64,000 nucleotides of DNA from Schaalia sp. HMT-172 (GTDB lineage Bacteria > Actinomycetota > Actinomycetes > Actinomycetales > Actinomycetaceae), in contig NZ_CP130058.1 of the NCBI RefSeq assembly GCF_030644365.1, forward strand, positions 744,001 to 808,000. The letters run 5' to 3'. Positions 27,727 through 37,282 of the stretch are shown here, in pieces (the first letter of the stretch is position 1; every line of letters begins with the position of its first letter). The translations under genes and the position numbers were made by a program. The notes under the pieces are model-generated. The model ran no database searches. It saw only the letters and a list, made by a program, of their open reading frames with translations, and was not told the DNA's origin.

Positions 27727-30700
27727 CTAGGCGCGCACGCGCAGGGTCGATCCTCCCTCCGCCAGTGGCCGCACCTGGATCTGGTCGGCGATCTGGGTCG
27801 CCATCTCTTCGACGTGCGAGATGACGCCCACCGTGCGCCCGGCGCAGCGCAGAGCCTGGAGCTGCTCCATGACGAGCGCGAGGGTGTGCGAGTCCAGCGA
27901 GCCGAAGCCCTCGTCGATAAACATCGTGCGCAGCTCGACCCCTCCCGCCTCGGCCGTCACGACGTCCGCCAGGCCCAGGGCCAGGGCCAGGGACGTGTAG
28001 AAGGTTTCCCCGCCCGAGAGCGTGCGGGGGCTGCGCACGGCATCCGTGTCGTGGTCGACGATCGCCAGGCCCAGGCCCGACTTACGCGAGGAGGTGCCGT
28101 CGTCGGAGACCGCCACGAGCTGGTAGCGGCCCGACGAGATGCGCTCCAGGCGCGGGTTTGCGGCCGCGAGCACGTCCTCCAGGCGGGTGATGAGCACCCA
28201 CGCGGCCAGGGGAGTGGACGCCAGGTTCTCCGGGCCTGAGGCCGCCGCGATGTCCGCGAGGCGGCGGATGGGACCGGCCTGCTCCCTGGCGCGGGCGAGG
28301 GCGTCGAGCGCCTGCTCGAGGGACGTGCGGGCCGCGTCGAGCTGCGCGCAGTACTGCTCGAGGATGCCCGATGCCCGGGCGGCCGAAGCGGCGTCCTCAT
28401 CGGCCCGGCGCGACGCCTCAGTGAGGGCCTCGACGTGGGGAGTGGGCGCCGATGCGGCGCGGGTCAGCCGCTCGGAGGCGAGGGCCTCGCGCGCCGCGAA
28501 GAGCGCCTTCTCGTGCTCGGCCACGCGCGTTTCGAGTGCCTCGAGACGGGGCAGGGGAAGCAGGAAGGAGCTCCAGGAGTCGGCCTGAAGCCCCTGTTCC
28601 TCAAGCGCGTGCGCCAGGGAGCGTTGCGCCTGCGCGTGCGCGGCGCGGGCGTTGTCCCAATCGGCGCAGGCCCCGGCCAGTGCCGCCGCCCGGTGTGCGT
28701 GCTCATCCAGGGCTGCAGCGCGCTCGGTGAGGGACGCGAATCCGGAGCGTTCGGCTTCCACGCGGGCGAGCGCGCCGCTCAGCGCTGATTCTCGTTCCTG
28801 GAGGGTGGAGGCCAGGGACGCGGCCTCCTCGCGGGCGCGAGTGAGAGCATCCGTGAGACCGTCGAGGCGTGAGCGCTCTTGCGCAAGGGCCGCCTCGATC
28901 TGGGTGATCTGCGGGGAGAGGGCCTCCAGCGTCGCCACGAGCTCGGCGGCACGATCGCGCTCGGTCTCGAGCGTCGGTGTGGGCGCGCCCGCCACCTCGT
29001 TGAGCTGGGCGATACGCCGCACGAGGTCCTGGTGGCGCGCCTGGGCGTCGCGCAGCGCGGCCTCCGCGCGGTCGCGCGCCTGGTCTAGTGCGGCGACCTG
29101 CTCGCGCGTGATCTCCCCGTCCGCGGTCGGCGCGGGGGTGGGATGGGTGGTCGAGCCGCACACGGGGCAGGGTGTGTCTTCTTCGAGTTCGCGGGCGAGG
29201 GCCGAGGCGCTCTGGGCGATCCACAGGTCGTGGCCGTCCGCGGCCGCCGCGTTCGCGAGCTTCGCCGCCGCCGTGGCCTCGCGCAGCTCGTCCGACGCGC
29301 CGAGCAGGGCGGCGCGCAGCAAGTCGGCCTGCATGGAGGCGTCCAGGCGCTCGTTGATGGCTCGCAGCGCGGACGCCGCCTCAGGCAGCGTGTCTGCGTC
29401 CGCCCGCATGAGGCGCAGGGCCTGGGCCCCCTGCTCGATGCGCTGGGGCAGTTCCTCGCGCTCTGCCTCGATGGAGGCGATGCGCGCCGACGCCTGCTCG
29501 CGCTCGGCACGCAGCGACTCGATGCCTGCGCGTGCCTCGGGCAGCGAGCGCTCGAGGGCCAGGGCCTCCTGAAGAGAGCCGCGCGTGCGCGTCGCCTCGT
29601 CGCGCATCTCCTGCGCCCGCTCGCCGAGATCGGTCACGGCCTGGGGCGTCAGGCAGGCCGGGTCGATGGAGAGCTGGTCCCCGAGGGCGGGGGACAGGGC
29701 CGCGACCTGGTCTCCGGCGGCCTCCAGGCGAGCCGAGGCCTCGGCCTCGGCCGCGTCGAGGGGCGCCACGGCCAGGGCCCGGCGGGCCTGGCGCGCGAGC
29801 TCCCGGTCGGACGCAATCGACTCCTGCGCAGTGGTCAGCTCAGTGAGCGTCGCGCTCACACGCGCGTGCTCCGCCTGCGCCTCTGCCAGGGCGCGGCCCT
29901 GTGCCAGGGCGCCCGCGGCCTCGCGAGCGGATGCCGTCGCGGCCTCGGCGAGGCGCACTGTCTGCGCGTGCGCCTCGTGTGCACGCTCGCACGCGCGGCG
30001 CGTCCACGAAGTCACGGCGCTGGAATCCTCCGCGCCCGCGTCCAGCCCGGCCTCCTCCTCGGCGGCGGCAGCCACGCCGTCGGCCTCATCCGTGGCTGCG
30101 TCATCGCCAAAGGCCGCGTCCAGCGAGCGCACCCGCTCGAAGGCGCCGAGCGCTCTCGTGCGCCGCTCCTCGATGCCACGCTTCGACGAGGCGGCCGCAT
30201 CGGTCAGCGCCTTGGTGAAGTCGGAGTAGATCTGCGTGTCGAAAATGTCGCGCAGGATCTGCTCGCGCGCATCCGAGGTGGCAGTGAGGAATTGGGAGAA
30301 CTTTCCCTGCGGCAGCACGATGGTCTGGAGGAACTGGTCCTTGTCCAGGCCCACGATCACGGGGATCTCGTAGCCCACGTCGCGTGGCCCCGACGCGACC
30401 GCCTCGATGGTGCGCCAGCCGTCCGGAGCGTCCGGATCTTCCACGACCCGCGCGAGCGTCGACTTCGAGTTACGCTGCGACTTCTTACCCGCCGGCGTGT
30501 ACGCGGGTGTGCGCGTCACCCGGTAGATGCCCGTGGCGACCTCGAACACGAGATCCACTTCGGAGGGGTCTGAATCCGAGATGTGGTTGGAGCGCAGGCG
30601 GTCCTTCGACGCGTCCTTTGTGCGCGCCACGTCCCCGTACAGGGCGAAGGTAATCGCGTCGATGAGCGTGGACTTGCCCGCGCCCGTGGGCCCTTCCAGT

Positions 30701-30795
30701 AGGAAGAGCCCAGAGTCCTCAAACGACGAGAAATCGACCGTGTGTGCACCGGCGAAGGGGCCGATGCCCACAATACGTAGCCACCGAATCTTCAC
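27727..30795 (-). CDS. sbcC: Exonuclease subunit SbcC
   Basis: This SMC-like ATPase has 1022 residues. The N-terminal half-site has Walker A GPTGAGKST near residue 36. Long coiled-coil arms flank a zinc hook CPVCGSTTHP near residue 545. The C-terminal half has the signature TLSGGETF near 922 and Walker B TMFIDEGFG. With SbcD it forms the Mre11-Rad50-type nuclease that cuts hairpins and processes blocked DNA ends. The GTG start overlaps the sbcD stop (GTGA). The coiled-coil arms are unusually Ala/Glu/Arg-rich, reflecting the genome GC. Confidence 0.95.
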   Translation of the reverse strand: MKIRWLRIVGIGPFAGAHTVDFSSFEDSGLFLLEGPTGAGKSTLIDAITFALYGDVARTKDASKDRLRSNHISDSDPSEVDLVFEVATGIYRVTRTPAYTPAGKKSQRNSKSTLARVVEDPDAPDGWRTIEAVASGPRDVGYEIPVIVGLDKDQFLQTIVLPQGKFSQFLTATSDAREQILRDIFDTQIYSDFTKALTDAAASSKRGIEERRTRALGAFERVRSLDAAFGDDAATDEADGVAAAAEEEAGLDAGAEDSSAVTSWTRRACERAHEAHAQTVRLAEAATASAREAAGALAQGRALAEAQAEHARVSATLTELTTAQESIASDRELARQARRALAVAPLDAAEAEASARLEAAGDQVAALSPALGDQLSIDPACLTPQAVTDLGERAQEMRDEATRTRGSLQEALALERSLPEARAGIESLRAEREQASARIASIEAEREELPQRIEQGAQALRLMRADADTLPEAASALRAINERLDASMQADLLRAALLGASDELREATAAAKLANAAAADGHDLWIAQSASALARELEEDTPCPVCGSTTHPTPAPTADGEITREQVAALDQARDRAEAALRDAQARHQDLVRRIAQLNEVAGAPTPTLETERDRAAELVATLEALSPQITQIEAALAQERSRLDGLTDALTRAREEAASLASTLQERESALSGALARVEAERSGFASLTERAAALDEHAHRAAALAGACADWDNARAAHAQAQRSLAHALEEQGLQADSWSSFLLPLPRLEALETRVAEHEKALFAAREALASERLTRAASAPTPHVEALTEASRRADEDAASAARASGILEQYCAQLDAARTSLEQALDALARAREQAGPIRRLADIAAASGPENLASTPLAAWVLITRLEDVLAAANPRLERISSGRYQLVAVSDDGTSSRKSGLGLAIVDHDTDAVRSPRTLSGGETFYTSLALALGLADVVTAEAGGVELRTMFIDEGFGSLDSHTLALVMEQLQALRCAGRTVGVISHVEEMATQIADQIQVRPLAEGGSTLRVRA

Positions 30796-31997
30796 TGCAT
30801 GTCCTTTCCTCGAAGCCCGGCCCACACATCCTGGGCGAGCTCGCGCTCCCGCTCCGACAGGGGCCGCCCGCCCACGGCCTCGTAAAACTCCTCCGTGACC
30901 TCGCGCGGATCCCTCGAGGGGCGCACCGCCCGCGTGGGCTGAAGCGAGGGGGCCCGGGCGGGGCGGTGCACGACGACCAGGGCGTGCGGGTAGGCCTCCC
31001 GGATGCGCGCCACCATACGCTCTGGGCGCGCGTCGTCCGTGACCGTGATCGACACGTACGAGGCCGTGGTGGCCTGGTCGGGATCGGTGAGCAGCTCATC
31101 CATGGTCCCCTCGAGCACCGCGATGCCCCGAAGCGTCGGGATGGGCACCACCTCGATGCCGGTCACCGAGGTGGCGTCCGTGGTCACGAGGGTGACGGAC
31201 TTGGTGGCCCCGGCCTCGGAGAACGAGTACGCGATGGGGGAGCCCGCGTAGCGGATCGGGACGCACGCCCCTGACACATCCTGTGGGCGGTGCAGGTGCC
31301 CGGCCGCCACGTAGTCCAGGCCGTGGGTCAGGGGGGCGGCGCCCCCGAGCGTGTCGAACAGGTCGGCTGACACGGAGGGGACGCCGCCCACCTGGATGTC
31401 GCGTTCGGAGTCCGAGGGCTGCGCGCCCGTGATGAAGGCGTGCGGCATCGCGATGGCCGGGCGCTGGTCGCCCGCGCCGCGCCGCGCCTCCAGGTCCTGA
31501 CGCAGCCTGCGCAAGGCGGCCGCCAGGACCGCCTGATGGGAACGGGGCAGGGGAGCGGGCAGAGCGGATTCCCCCTGCGCAGGCAGGTCCGACAGCGCCT
31601 GACGCACGAGGTCGGGCTCCAGGTAGGGCATCGGATACACGAGGGCGCCCCCGGCCTCGACGGGCGTGCCGATCGCCTCCGGATCCGTCACCACGTGCAG
31701 AGAAGGAGCCAGCATGTCGGCGAAAAGCCCCAGGCGCGCCGCCCCATCGTGGTTCCCCGACGTCAGGATGACCGTCGTGAGCGCGGTCAGCTCGCGCAGG
31801 GCGCGGCGCATCCGCGCGAGCGCATCAACGGGCGGAACCGCGCGGTCGAACACGTCGCCCGAGATGAGCACGGCATCCACGCCGCGCTCACGCACCAGGG
31901 CGACCAGCCACTCGATGAACGCGTCCGCGCTGTCGCCCAAAGACGCGCCGTGCAGCGTGCGCCCCAGGTGCCAGTCGGAAGTGTGCAGAATCAACAT
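30792..31997 (-). CDS. sbcD: Exonuclease subunit SbcD
   Basis: This 401-residue calcineurin-type phosphoesterase has metal-binding motifs in order: HTSDWHLG at the N-terminus, SGDVFDR, TSGNHDG and AGHLHRPQ. The last part is the capping/C-terminal region. The ATG at 31997 was chosen because MLILHTSDWHLG is the normal family start; an in-frame GTG 42 bases upstream is less likely. GGGAG lies 3-4 bases before the ATG. It acts with the coupled sbcC product. Confidence 0.95.
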   Translation of the reverse strand: MLILHTSDWHLGRTLHGASLGDSADAFIEWLVALVRERGVDAVLISGDVFDRAVPPVDALARMRRALRELTALTTVILTSGNHDGAARLGLFADMLAPSLHVVTDPEAIGTPVEAGGALVYPMPYLEPDLVRQALSDLPAQGESALPAPLPRSHQAVLAAALRRLRQDLEARRGAGDQRPAIAMPHAFITGAQPSDSERDIQVGGVPSVSADLFDTLGGAAPLTHGLDYVAAGHLHRPQDVSGACVPIRYAGSPIAYSFSEAGATKSVTLVTTDATSVTGIEVVPIPTLRGIAVLEGTMDELLTDPDQATTASYVSITVTDDARPERMVARIREAYPHALVVVHRPARAPSLQPTRAVRPSRDPREVTEEFYEAVGGRPLSERERELAQDVWAGLRGKDMQ

Positions 31998-32097
31998 GCT
32001 CCCAGTGTGGCAGAGGGCGCCCACATCTGCGTCCGTCACACACGCTTAGAGGGCGGACACCTTCTGCATGCGCGCAGGTAATCGATAGCATGGAGCC

Positions 32098-32826
32098 ATG
32101 ACCAAGCCCTTCCTCATGCTGACCTCCCGCGACGACGGCCCGGTCCTGGCCGCGGAGAGCGCCGACCTGCCACGCTTCTCGGGACTGAGCCCCGACCAGG
32201 TGCGACAGGTGCGCATGGAGAGGGAGCTGCCCGACCTGGACCTGTCCGAGTACTCGGGCGCCTTCGTGTGCGGGTCGCCGTGGGACGCGAACGCCGACGA
32301 CCACCTGAAGGACGAACGTCAGGTGCGCGCCGAGGCCTGGCTGCGTTCCTTCTACGACCGGGCGCTGGGCGAATCCTTCCCGATCCTGGGCCTGTGCTAC
32401 GGGCTGGGCACCCTCACCCTGCACCTGGGCGGCGTCATTGACACCCACCACGGCGAGGAAATCAGCGGCATCGCTCTGACAAAGACTGACGCGGGTCGCG
32501 ACGACCCGCTCCTGGAGGGCACTCCCGACCGCTTCCACTCCTACGTCGGCCACCACGAGGCCGTGCGCGAGCTAGCCCCCGGCATGCAGGTTCTCCTGGC
32601 AGGCGATGACACCCCGATCCAGATGGTGCGCGTGGGCGAGGCCGCGTGGGCGACCCAGTTCCACCCCGAGATGGACTTGGGCGGCGTCAACGTGCGCATC
32701 GACCAGTACGCGGGACGCTACTACCCGGCCGACAAGGCCGAGGCCATCCGCGCCCAGGTCGCGACCGTGGACACGGATCACTCGCGCGTCATCCTGCGCA
32801 ACTTCGTGCGCCGCTTCCAGCGCTGA
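32098..32826 (+). CDS. Class I glutamine amidotransferase-like protein
   Basis: This is a 242-residue free-standing GATase1 domain. The nucleophile elbow is GLCYGLG, and the catalytic His and Glu lie in QFHPEMD. It resembles GuaA-type and gamma-glutamyl-peptidase-like stand-alone amidotransferases. An N-terminal SRDDGPVLAAE segment replaces the usual first strand context. No synthetase partner is adjacent, so the substrate is not indicated. The gene is monocistronic between sbcD and a terminator hairpin. Confidence 0.85.
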   Translation: MTKPFLMLTSRDDGPVLAAESADLPRFSGLSPDQVRQVRMERELPDLDLSEYSGAFVCGSPWDANADDHLKDERQVRAEAWLRSFYDRALGESFPILGLCYGLGTLTLHLGGVIDTHHGEEISGIALTKTDAGRDDPLLEGTPDRFHSYVGHHEAVRELAPGMQVLLAGDDTPIQMVRVGEAAWATQFHPEMDLGGVNVRIDQYAGRYYPADKAEAIRAQVATVDTDHSRVILRNFVRRFQR

Positions 32827-32827
32827 G

Positions 32828-32852
32828 CGCCCGCGCGCCTGACGCGCGGGCG
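32828..32852 (+). terminator. Hairpin after the glutamine amidotransferase
   Basis: Ten-base arms CGCCCGCGCG and CGCGCGGGCG are perfectly complementary with a CCTGA loop. The hairpin begins 2 bases after the stop and also lies beyond the stop of the convergent membrane-protein gene. Confidence 0.7.
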
Positions 32853-32870
32853 ACCGGCCCATGCCCGGCT

Positions 32871-33359
32871 CTAGCGGGCTGGTGGCATCTGTCCGCGGCG
32901 GCGCGCCTTCTCCTTGGAGACCAGGAGAATCGTAAAGAAACAGACGGTGGCAAGCTCAGCGCCCACGGCAACGTTCCGCGGCATGTTGTAGGGGTCGGGG
33001 CGGACTCCGTGGTCCGTGATGTCACCGACGATGACCGCCGCGGTGGACACGAGCGCGGCACCCATCACCACCCACTCGCAGGCCCGAAGGGCCCGTCGTG
33101 CGCCAGGGATTTGACGCGAATAGCCAGGGGCCATGGAAGCGAGGAGCAACGCGCTCTCGGCGACCGTGTAATCAATCAGGCGGTTGTCCCTCCCGACAAA
33201 GGTGCCGCCAATCGAATAGACGACCGCGCCGATCAACAGCGCGAAGAAGAAGTAGCGAAGGACCTTGTCGACCCGCGAAAGCCCCGCGGTGTTGCCGATA
33301 AGGTTCTGCTCAATGGTGGACATAGCGGTCACGACCTCTTGAATCAAAATAGCGACCAT
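32871..33359 (-). CDS. Small hypothetical membrane protein
   Basis: The product has 162 residues with four hydrophobic segments (for example YFFFALLIGAVVYSIGGTFV and AVGAELATVCFFTILLVS) and a basic C-terminus KEKARRRG. It resembles DUF2178-like four-helix proteins in layout, but I do not recognise it firmly. GAGGAA lies 6 bases before the ATG at 33359; an in-frame ATG at 33323 (MSTIEQN) is a possible alternative. It faces the amidotransferase gene across a hairpin. Confidence 0.65.
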   Translation of the reverse strand: MVAILIQEVVTAMSTIEQNLIGNTAGLSRVDKVLRYFFFALLIGAVVYSIGGTFVGRDNRLIDYTVAESALLLASMAPGYSRQIPGARRALRACEWVVMGAALVSTAAVIVGDITDHGVRPDPYNMPRNVAVGAELATVCFFTILLVSKEKARRRGQMPPAR

Positions 33360-33421
33360 CGCTATTCCTCAATTATCCGCGCAGGGGGGGCTCTGTCAAG
33401 GACTTTCGACACGCACTATTC

Positions 33422-34507
33422 TCAGCGGGCGGCCTTGCTGGCGGCCTCCGCTGTCGCCACGGCCTCCAGCAGCCTGCGCACCGACGCCACGCGGGAGGCA
33501 CGCTCGGAGCGCACCCGATCCGCATTGCCGTCCCCGGCCTCGTCAATCGCGAAGGGCCCGGTCGCGCGCGCGTAAGTGTCAAGCGCGCACGAGGGCTCCT
33601 CCTCGCCGTGCGAACACAGCGGCAGGCACCAGGCGGCGGCCTCCGCGATGTCTGGGAAGACCCCGAGCACGTCGGCGACGCTCACGTGCCCCAGGCCGAA
33701 GGATCGCACGCCGGGAGTATCCACGATCCAGCCGCCCTCATCCAGCTCGAAGGCCTCCGAGGACGTGGAGGTGTGGCGTCCGCGCCCCGTCACCTCGTTG
33801 ACGTGCCCCGTCGCCCGGCCCGCGCCCGGCACCAGCAGGTTGATGAGCGTGGACTTTCCGACCCCCGAATGCCCGACCAGCACCGACCAGTGGCCGGCCA
33901 GGAGGGCCCGCAGTTCGGCGACTCCTGGGTCGGCCTCCCCGGCCTCGGCGCTGGTGAGCACGACGCGCACGTCGAAGTCCTGGTAGGCGGCGATCAGCTG
34001 GTCCGCGCTGGCCAGGTCCGCCTTGGTCAGTACCAGGACAGGATCGAGGCCCGCCTCGTAGGCGGCGACCAGGCAGCGGTCGATCATGCCGGTGCGCGGG
34101 GGCGGATCCGCCAGCGCCACGACGATGCACATCATGTCCGCGTTCGCGACGATCGCCTTCTCGCCGCGCTGATCCGGCGCGTCCTCGAGGGAGCGGCGCA
34201 GCACCGAGGAGTGTTCCTCGACGGCGACGATGCGCGCGAGCGTGTCGGGGCGCCCGGACAGGTCGCCGGTGAGGCGCACGCGGTCGCCCATGATGACGGA
34301 GCCGCGCCCCAGCTCGCGCGCACGGACTGCCACGACGCGGGTGCCGTTTTCCTCCAGGCTCACCTGGTAGCGGCCGCGGTCGATGCCGATGATGCGGCCC
34401 AGCGGCTTGGAGGACCAGTCCGGCCGGTCCTTCGTGCGCGGGCGCGAGCCCTTGCCGGCGCGCACGCGCACGCGCGGGTCGTCGGTTCCGGTGTCGCGCC
34501 GGGCCAT
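33422..34507 (-). CDS. rsgA: Ribosome small-subunit GTPase RsgA
   Basis: This 361-residue protein has a circularly permuted GTPase domain. The OB-fold (about 35-105) precedes G4 (VLTKAD), then P-loop GHSGVGKSTL and DTPGVRSFG. The zinc-binding domain at the end has CLPLCSHGEEEPSC. RsgA checks late 30S assembly. The ATG overlaps the aroA TGA by one base (TGATG), and a GTG directly before it is an alternative. It is the last gene in doxX-aroA-rsgA. Confidence 0.94.
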   Translation of the reverse strand: MARRDTGTDDPRVRVRAGKGSRPRTKDRPDWSSKPLGRIIGIDRGRYQVSLEENGTRVVAVRARELGRGSVIMGDRVRLTGDLSGRPDTLARIVAVEEHSSVLRRSLEDAPDQRGEKAIVANADMMCIVVALADPPPRTGMIDRCLVAAYEAGLDPVLVLTKADLASADQLIAAYQDFDVRVVLTSAEAGEADPGVAELRALLAGHWSVLVGHSGVGKSTLINLLVPGAGRATGHVNEVTGRGRHTSTSSEAFELDEGGWIVDTPGVRSFGLGHVSVADVLGVFPDIAEAAAWCLPLCSHGEEEPSCALDTYARATGPFAIDEAGDGNADRVRSERASRVASVRRLLEAVATAEAASKAAR

Positions 34508-35913
34508 CACTGCTCCTCCTCGATCGGCGAGGCCGGGGTGGCCAACGTGGTCCTGTGATCATCGGCGTGTGCCTGGCCCTCGGAGCTTCCCCCAGCGTCA
34601 ATGCTTCCCTGGCCGTCATCGCCCACGAGCGAGGCCCACATGGCCTCGAAGGTGGGCAGCGTCTTGGAGGTGCACGCGATGTCGTCAACCGTGATTGCGG
34701 GGGTGACGAGGCCCAGGATCGCGCCGAAGGTCGCCATGCGGTGATCCGCGTAGGAGCAGATCTGCGCGGCGTGGAGCGGGCGCGGCGTGATGATCAGGCC
34801 GTCCTCGGTCTCCTCGGCCTGCCCGCCTGCGCGGTTGAGCTCTGCGGCCAGGGCCGCCAGGCGGTCCGTCTCGTGTCCGCGCAGGTGCGCGATCCCGCTC
34901 AGGTGCGACGGGCTCGAGGCGTAGGCGCAGATCGCGGCCAGGGTGGGGGTGAGCTCGCCGACCTCGGCCATGGTCGCCTTGATGCCCGGGTAGTTGCCGG
35001 CGCCCGGACCGGAGAGGGTTAGGCCCTCCTCGTCCAGGGTGATGGTCGCGCCCATGTGTCCCAGCAGCGCCCGCCAGGCATCTCCCGCCTGCGTCGTCGC
35101 CCCCGGCCACGCCGGAATCCGCACGCGCCCGCCCGTCACCATCGCGGCGGCCAGGAAGGGGCCGGCGTTGGACAGGTCCGGCTCGACGGTGATGTCGCCG
35201 CCGCGGGGACGCGACGGGAAGACGTGCCAGGTCGAGAGATCCGCGCGGCCCTCGTCCACGACCTCCAGGTCGATGCCAGCACCCGCCAGGGACTCGAGCG
35301 TCATCTCCACATGCGGCATCGACGGGACGGCGCCCGGAGCCGACACGAAGAGGGGATCGCCCACGAGGGGAGAGACGAGCAGCAACGCGGAGAGGAACTG
35401 CGAGGAGGACGAGGAGTCCACCCACGCCTGCGCGCCCAGCGGCGTGCGGATCGGGCCTCGGATCGTGAAAGGCAGGTGCCCGCGCTCACCGTGATAGGTG
35501 ACGGTCGCGCCCATGCGCACCAGCGCGTCCAGGAGCGGGCCGAGCGGGCGCGCGTAGGCCTGCTCGTCCCCGTCGAAGAGGGTCTCCTCGGGGGACAGTG
35601 CCGCCAGGGGCGGCAGGAAACGCATGACGGTGCCGGCCAGGCCGCACTCGATGCGACCGCCACGCGGCGGAAGTTCCATCGGGGTGACGCGCAGGATGCC
35701 CGCGCCCCCGTCTTCGATGCGCGCGCCCATCACCTCCAGGGCGGCCGCAAAGAGTCGCGTATCGCGCGCGTCCAGGGCACCGCGAATAACGGAAGGGGAA
35801 TCGGCGACGGCCGCCAGGTACAGGGCGCGCGCCGTGATCGACTTCGAGCCCGGCACCTCGACCGTGGCATCCACGGGGGAAGCGGCCAGGGGCGCGGGCC
35901 AGGGGGCGCTCAC
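34507..35913 (-). CDS. aroA: 3-phosphoshikimate 1-carboxyvinyltransferase (EPSP synthase)
   Basis: The product has 468 residues. It catalyses the sixth step of the shikimate pathway, joining shikimate 3-phosphate and phosphoenolpyruvate. The hallmark motifs are VPGSKSITARAL, GLAGTVMRFLPP, DSSSSSQFLSALLL and the C-terminal DHRMA. It is longer than the usual 430-450 residues because of a Gly/Ser/Glu-rich tail after DDIACTSKTLPTFEAMW. The GTG overlaps the doxX stop (GTGA), and the stop is shared with the rsgA start. Confidence 0.96.
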   Translation of the reverse strand: MSAPWPAPLAASPVDATVEVPGSKSITARALYLAAVADSPSVIRGALDARDTRLFAAALEVMGARIEDGGAGILRVTPMELPPRGGRIECGLAGTVMRFLPPLAALSPEETLFDGDEQAYARPLGPLLDALVRMGATVTYHGERGHLPFTIRGPIRTPLGAQAWVDSSSSSQFLSALLLVSPLVGDPLFVSAPGAVPSMPHVEMTLESLAGAGIDLEVVDEGRADLSTWHVFPSRPRGGDITVEPDLSNAGPFLAAAMVTGGRVRIPAWPGATTQAGDAWRALLGHMGATITLDEEGLTLSGPGAGNYPGIKATMAEVGELTPTLAAICAYASSPSHLSGIAHLRGHETDRLAALAAELNRAGGQAEETEDGLIITPRPLHAAQICSYADHRMATFGAILGLVTPAITVDDIACTSKTLPTFEAMWASLVGDDGQGSIDAGGSSEGQAHADDHRTTLATPASPIEEEQ

Positions 35914-36437
35914 GAAGCGGCGCCGGTCAAACGCTCCGCGACGGCGGCCTCGGCCGCAGCGATCGCGCGGCGCTGATCGCGGCGCATTGCGCGAGCCACG
36001 AGAGCCGACGGCTGGCCGACGCGGTCCGTCGACGCGAGGAGGACGCCGGCAGCCAGGCCTACCTTGTTGAGCGTGCGGTAGCGGCGGCGCTTGATCTGCT
36101 CCTTGGACAGGCCGTCCGTCGTGCCCGGCAGGGGAGCGCTGACGAGCGCCATGGGCGCGCCGATCGCGGCCAGGGTCAGGGCTGCGACGCGGGGCCTGCG
36201 GCCCAGCGCGAAACGCAGGCCTGCGACGACGCTCACCGCGCCGGTCACGCGGGTCGCCAGGGCCAGCTGCTCATCCGTCAGCGGCTCCAGGCCAACAGCG
36301 TCGGTCGCCTTATCGATGAGGGGACGAACCCCCGCGGCGCGCTCCACGTGGACACGCGGATGCGTGAGGGCATCCACCCCATCGGCGATGAACGGGGCGG
36401 CGAGCAGGGGACGGGCAACAACGCGCAGCAGATTCAT
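35910..36437 (-). CDS. DoxX-family membrane protein
   Basis: This 175-residue protein starts MNLLRVVARPLLAAPFIADGVDAL, typical of the DoxX family, followed by further hydrophobic helices (LATRVTGAVSVVAGLRFAL, VAALTLAAIGAPMALV). A Lys/Arg-rich cytoplasmic tail ends the protein. DoxX proteins are often associated with redox and sulfur stress, which fits its position next to the divergent thiol-responsive sigma gene. It starts the coupled doxX-aroA-rsgA operon. Confidence 0.85.
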   Translation of the reverse strand: MNLLRVVARPLLAAPFIADGVDALTHPRVHVERAAGVRPLIDKATDAVGLEPLTDEQLALATRVTGAVSVVAGLRFALGRRPRVAALTLAAIGAPMALVSAPLPGTTDGLSKEQIKRRRYRTLNKVGLAAGVLLASTDRVGQPSALVARAMRRDQRRAIAAAEAAVAERLTGAAS

Positions 36438-36539
36438 ACCCCTATTGTTCGATACCTTTGCCCCCGGGGGAAGCCGAACTGCCCCGTCCCTCCCAAACAA
36501 CGGGCCAAAAGTGGTGCAACGCACACTTATTGTGGTTGT

Positions 36540-36564
36540 GGAATAAAGTGGCGTGTGAGGCGTT
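36540..36564 (+). promoter_or_regulatory. Candidate SigH/SigR-type promoter of the sigma gene
   Basis: GGAATA at 36540-36545 and GTT at 36562-36564 are separated by 16 bp, matching the GGAAYA-N16/17-GTT pattern of promoters read by SigH (Mycobacterium) and SigR (Streptomyces). It lies about 70 bp before the sigma gene's ATG and predicts positive autoregulation. Confidence 0.6.
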
Positions 36565-36634
36565 GCCCTCAGTATGAGTGTTCGTCCGTCCCATCTTTTC
36601 GCGCTGCCCCCGCGCGCGACTACCCTGGGATGCG

Positions 36635-37282
36635 ATGGACACGACAACCCCCCAACCGGCGGCGCAGGCGCCCGAGCCTGCCCCGGCCTCGTCGACCCCG
36701 GCCTCGTCGACCCCAGACGACGCTGCGCTGCAGGCGCGCTTCATGGACGAAGCGATGCCCCTCATGAACCAGTTGTTCGGCGCGGCCCTGGGCATGACCC
36801 GCAACCGAGCCGACGCGGAAGACCTGGTCCAGGAGACCTACCTCAAGGCCTACCAGAAGTTCCACCAGTACAAGCCCGGCACCAACATCAAAGCCTGGCT
36901 CTACCGGATCCTCACCAACACCTACATCACCAGCTACCGCAAGGCGCAGCGATCCCCCAAGCGTGCCTCCACCGACACCATCGAGGATTGGCAACTTGCC
37001 GACGCCGCCTCCCACGCGGAGGTTGGCCTGAAATCCGCCGAAGTCGAAGCCCTCGAGTCGCTGCCCTCCACGCAGCTACGCGAGGCCCTCGATTCGCTCT
37101 CAGAGGAACACCGGATGGTTGTCCTCATGGCTGACGTTGAGGGAATGAGCTACAAGGAAATCGCCGAAGAACTAGGAGTTCCCATGGGGACCGTCATGAG
37201 CCGACTGAACCGGGCGCGCAAGAACCTGCGCTCCGCGCTGGCCGACGTCGCCGCGGAATACGGGATCGGAGGAACCAAGTGA
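36635..37282 (+). CDS. sigH: ECF sigma factor of the SigH/SigR (thiol stress) type
   Basis: The product has 215 residues. A Pro/Ala/Ser-rich lead (about 1-30) is followed by region 2 ([40 protein letters not shown]) and region 4 ([42 protein letters not shown]). The family directs the response to disulfide stress, including thioredoxin genes. An anti-sigma gene with a zinc motif follows, with its GTG overlapping this stop. The ATG at 36635 is chosen because an upstream in-frame ATG would add a non-conserved leader. Confidence 0.93.
   Translation: MDTTTPQPAAQAPEPAPASSTPASSTPDDAALQARFMDEAMPLMNQLFGAALGMTRNRADAEDLVQETYLKAYQKFHQYKPGTNIKAWLYRILTNTYITSYRKAQRSPKRASTDTIEDWQLADAASHAEVGLKSAEVEALESLPSTQLREALDSLSEEHRMVVLMADVEGMSYKEIAEELGVPMGTVMSRLNRARKNLRSALADVAAEYGIGGTK

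Noticed and set aside
36677-36712. GGCCTCGTCGAC motif recurring through the window
   Set aside because: It is frequent in coding DNA on both strands and matches Ala-Ser/Leu-Val-Asp codon usage at high GC; I could not show strand skew or spacing without counting genome-wide.
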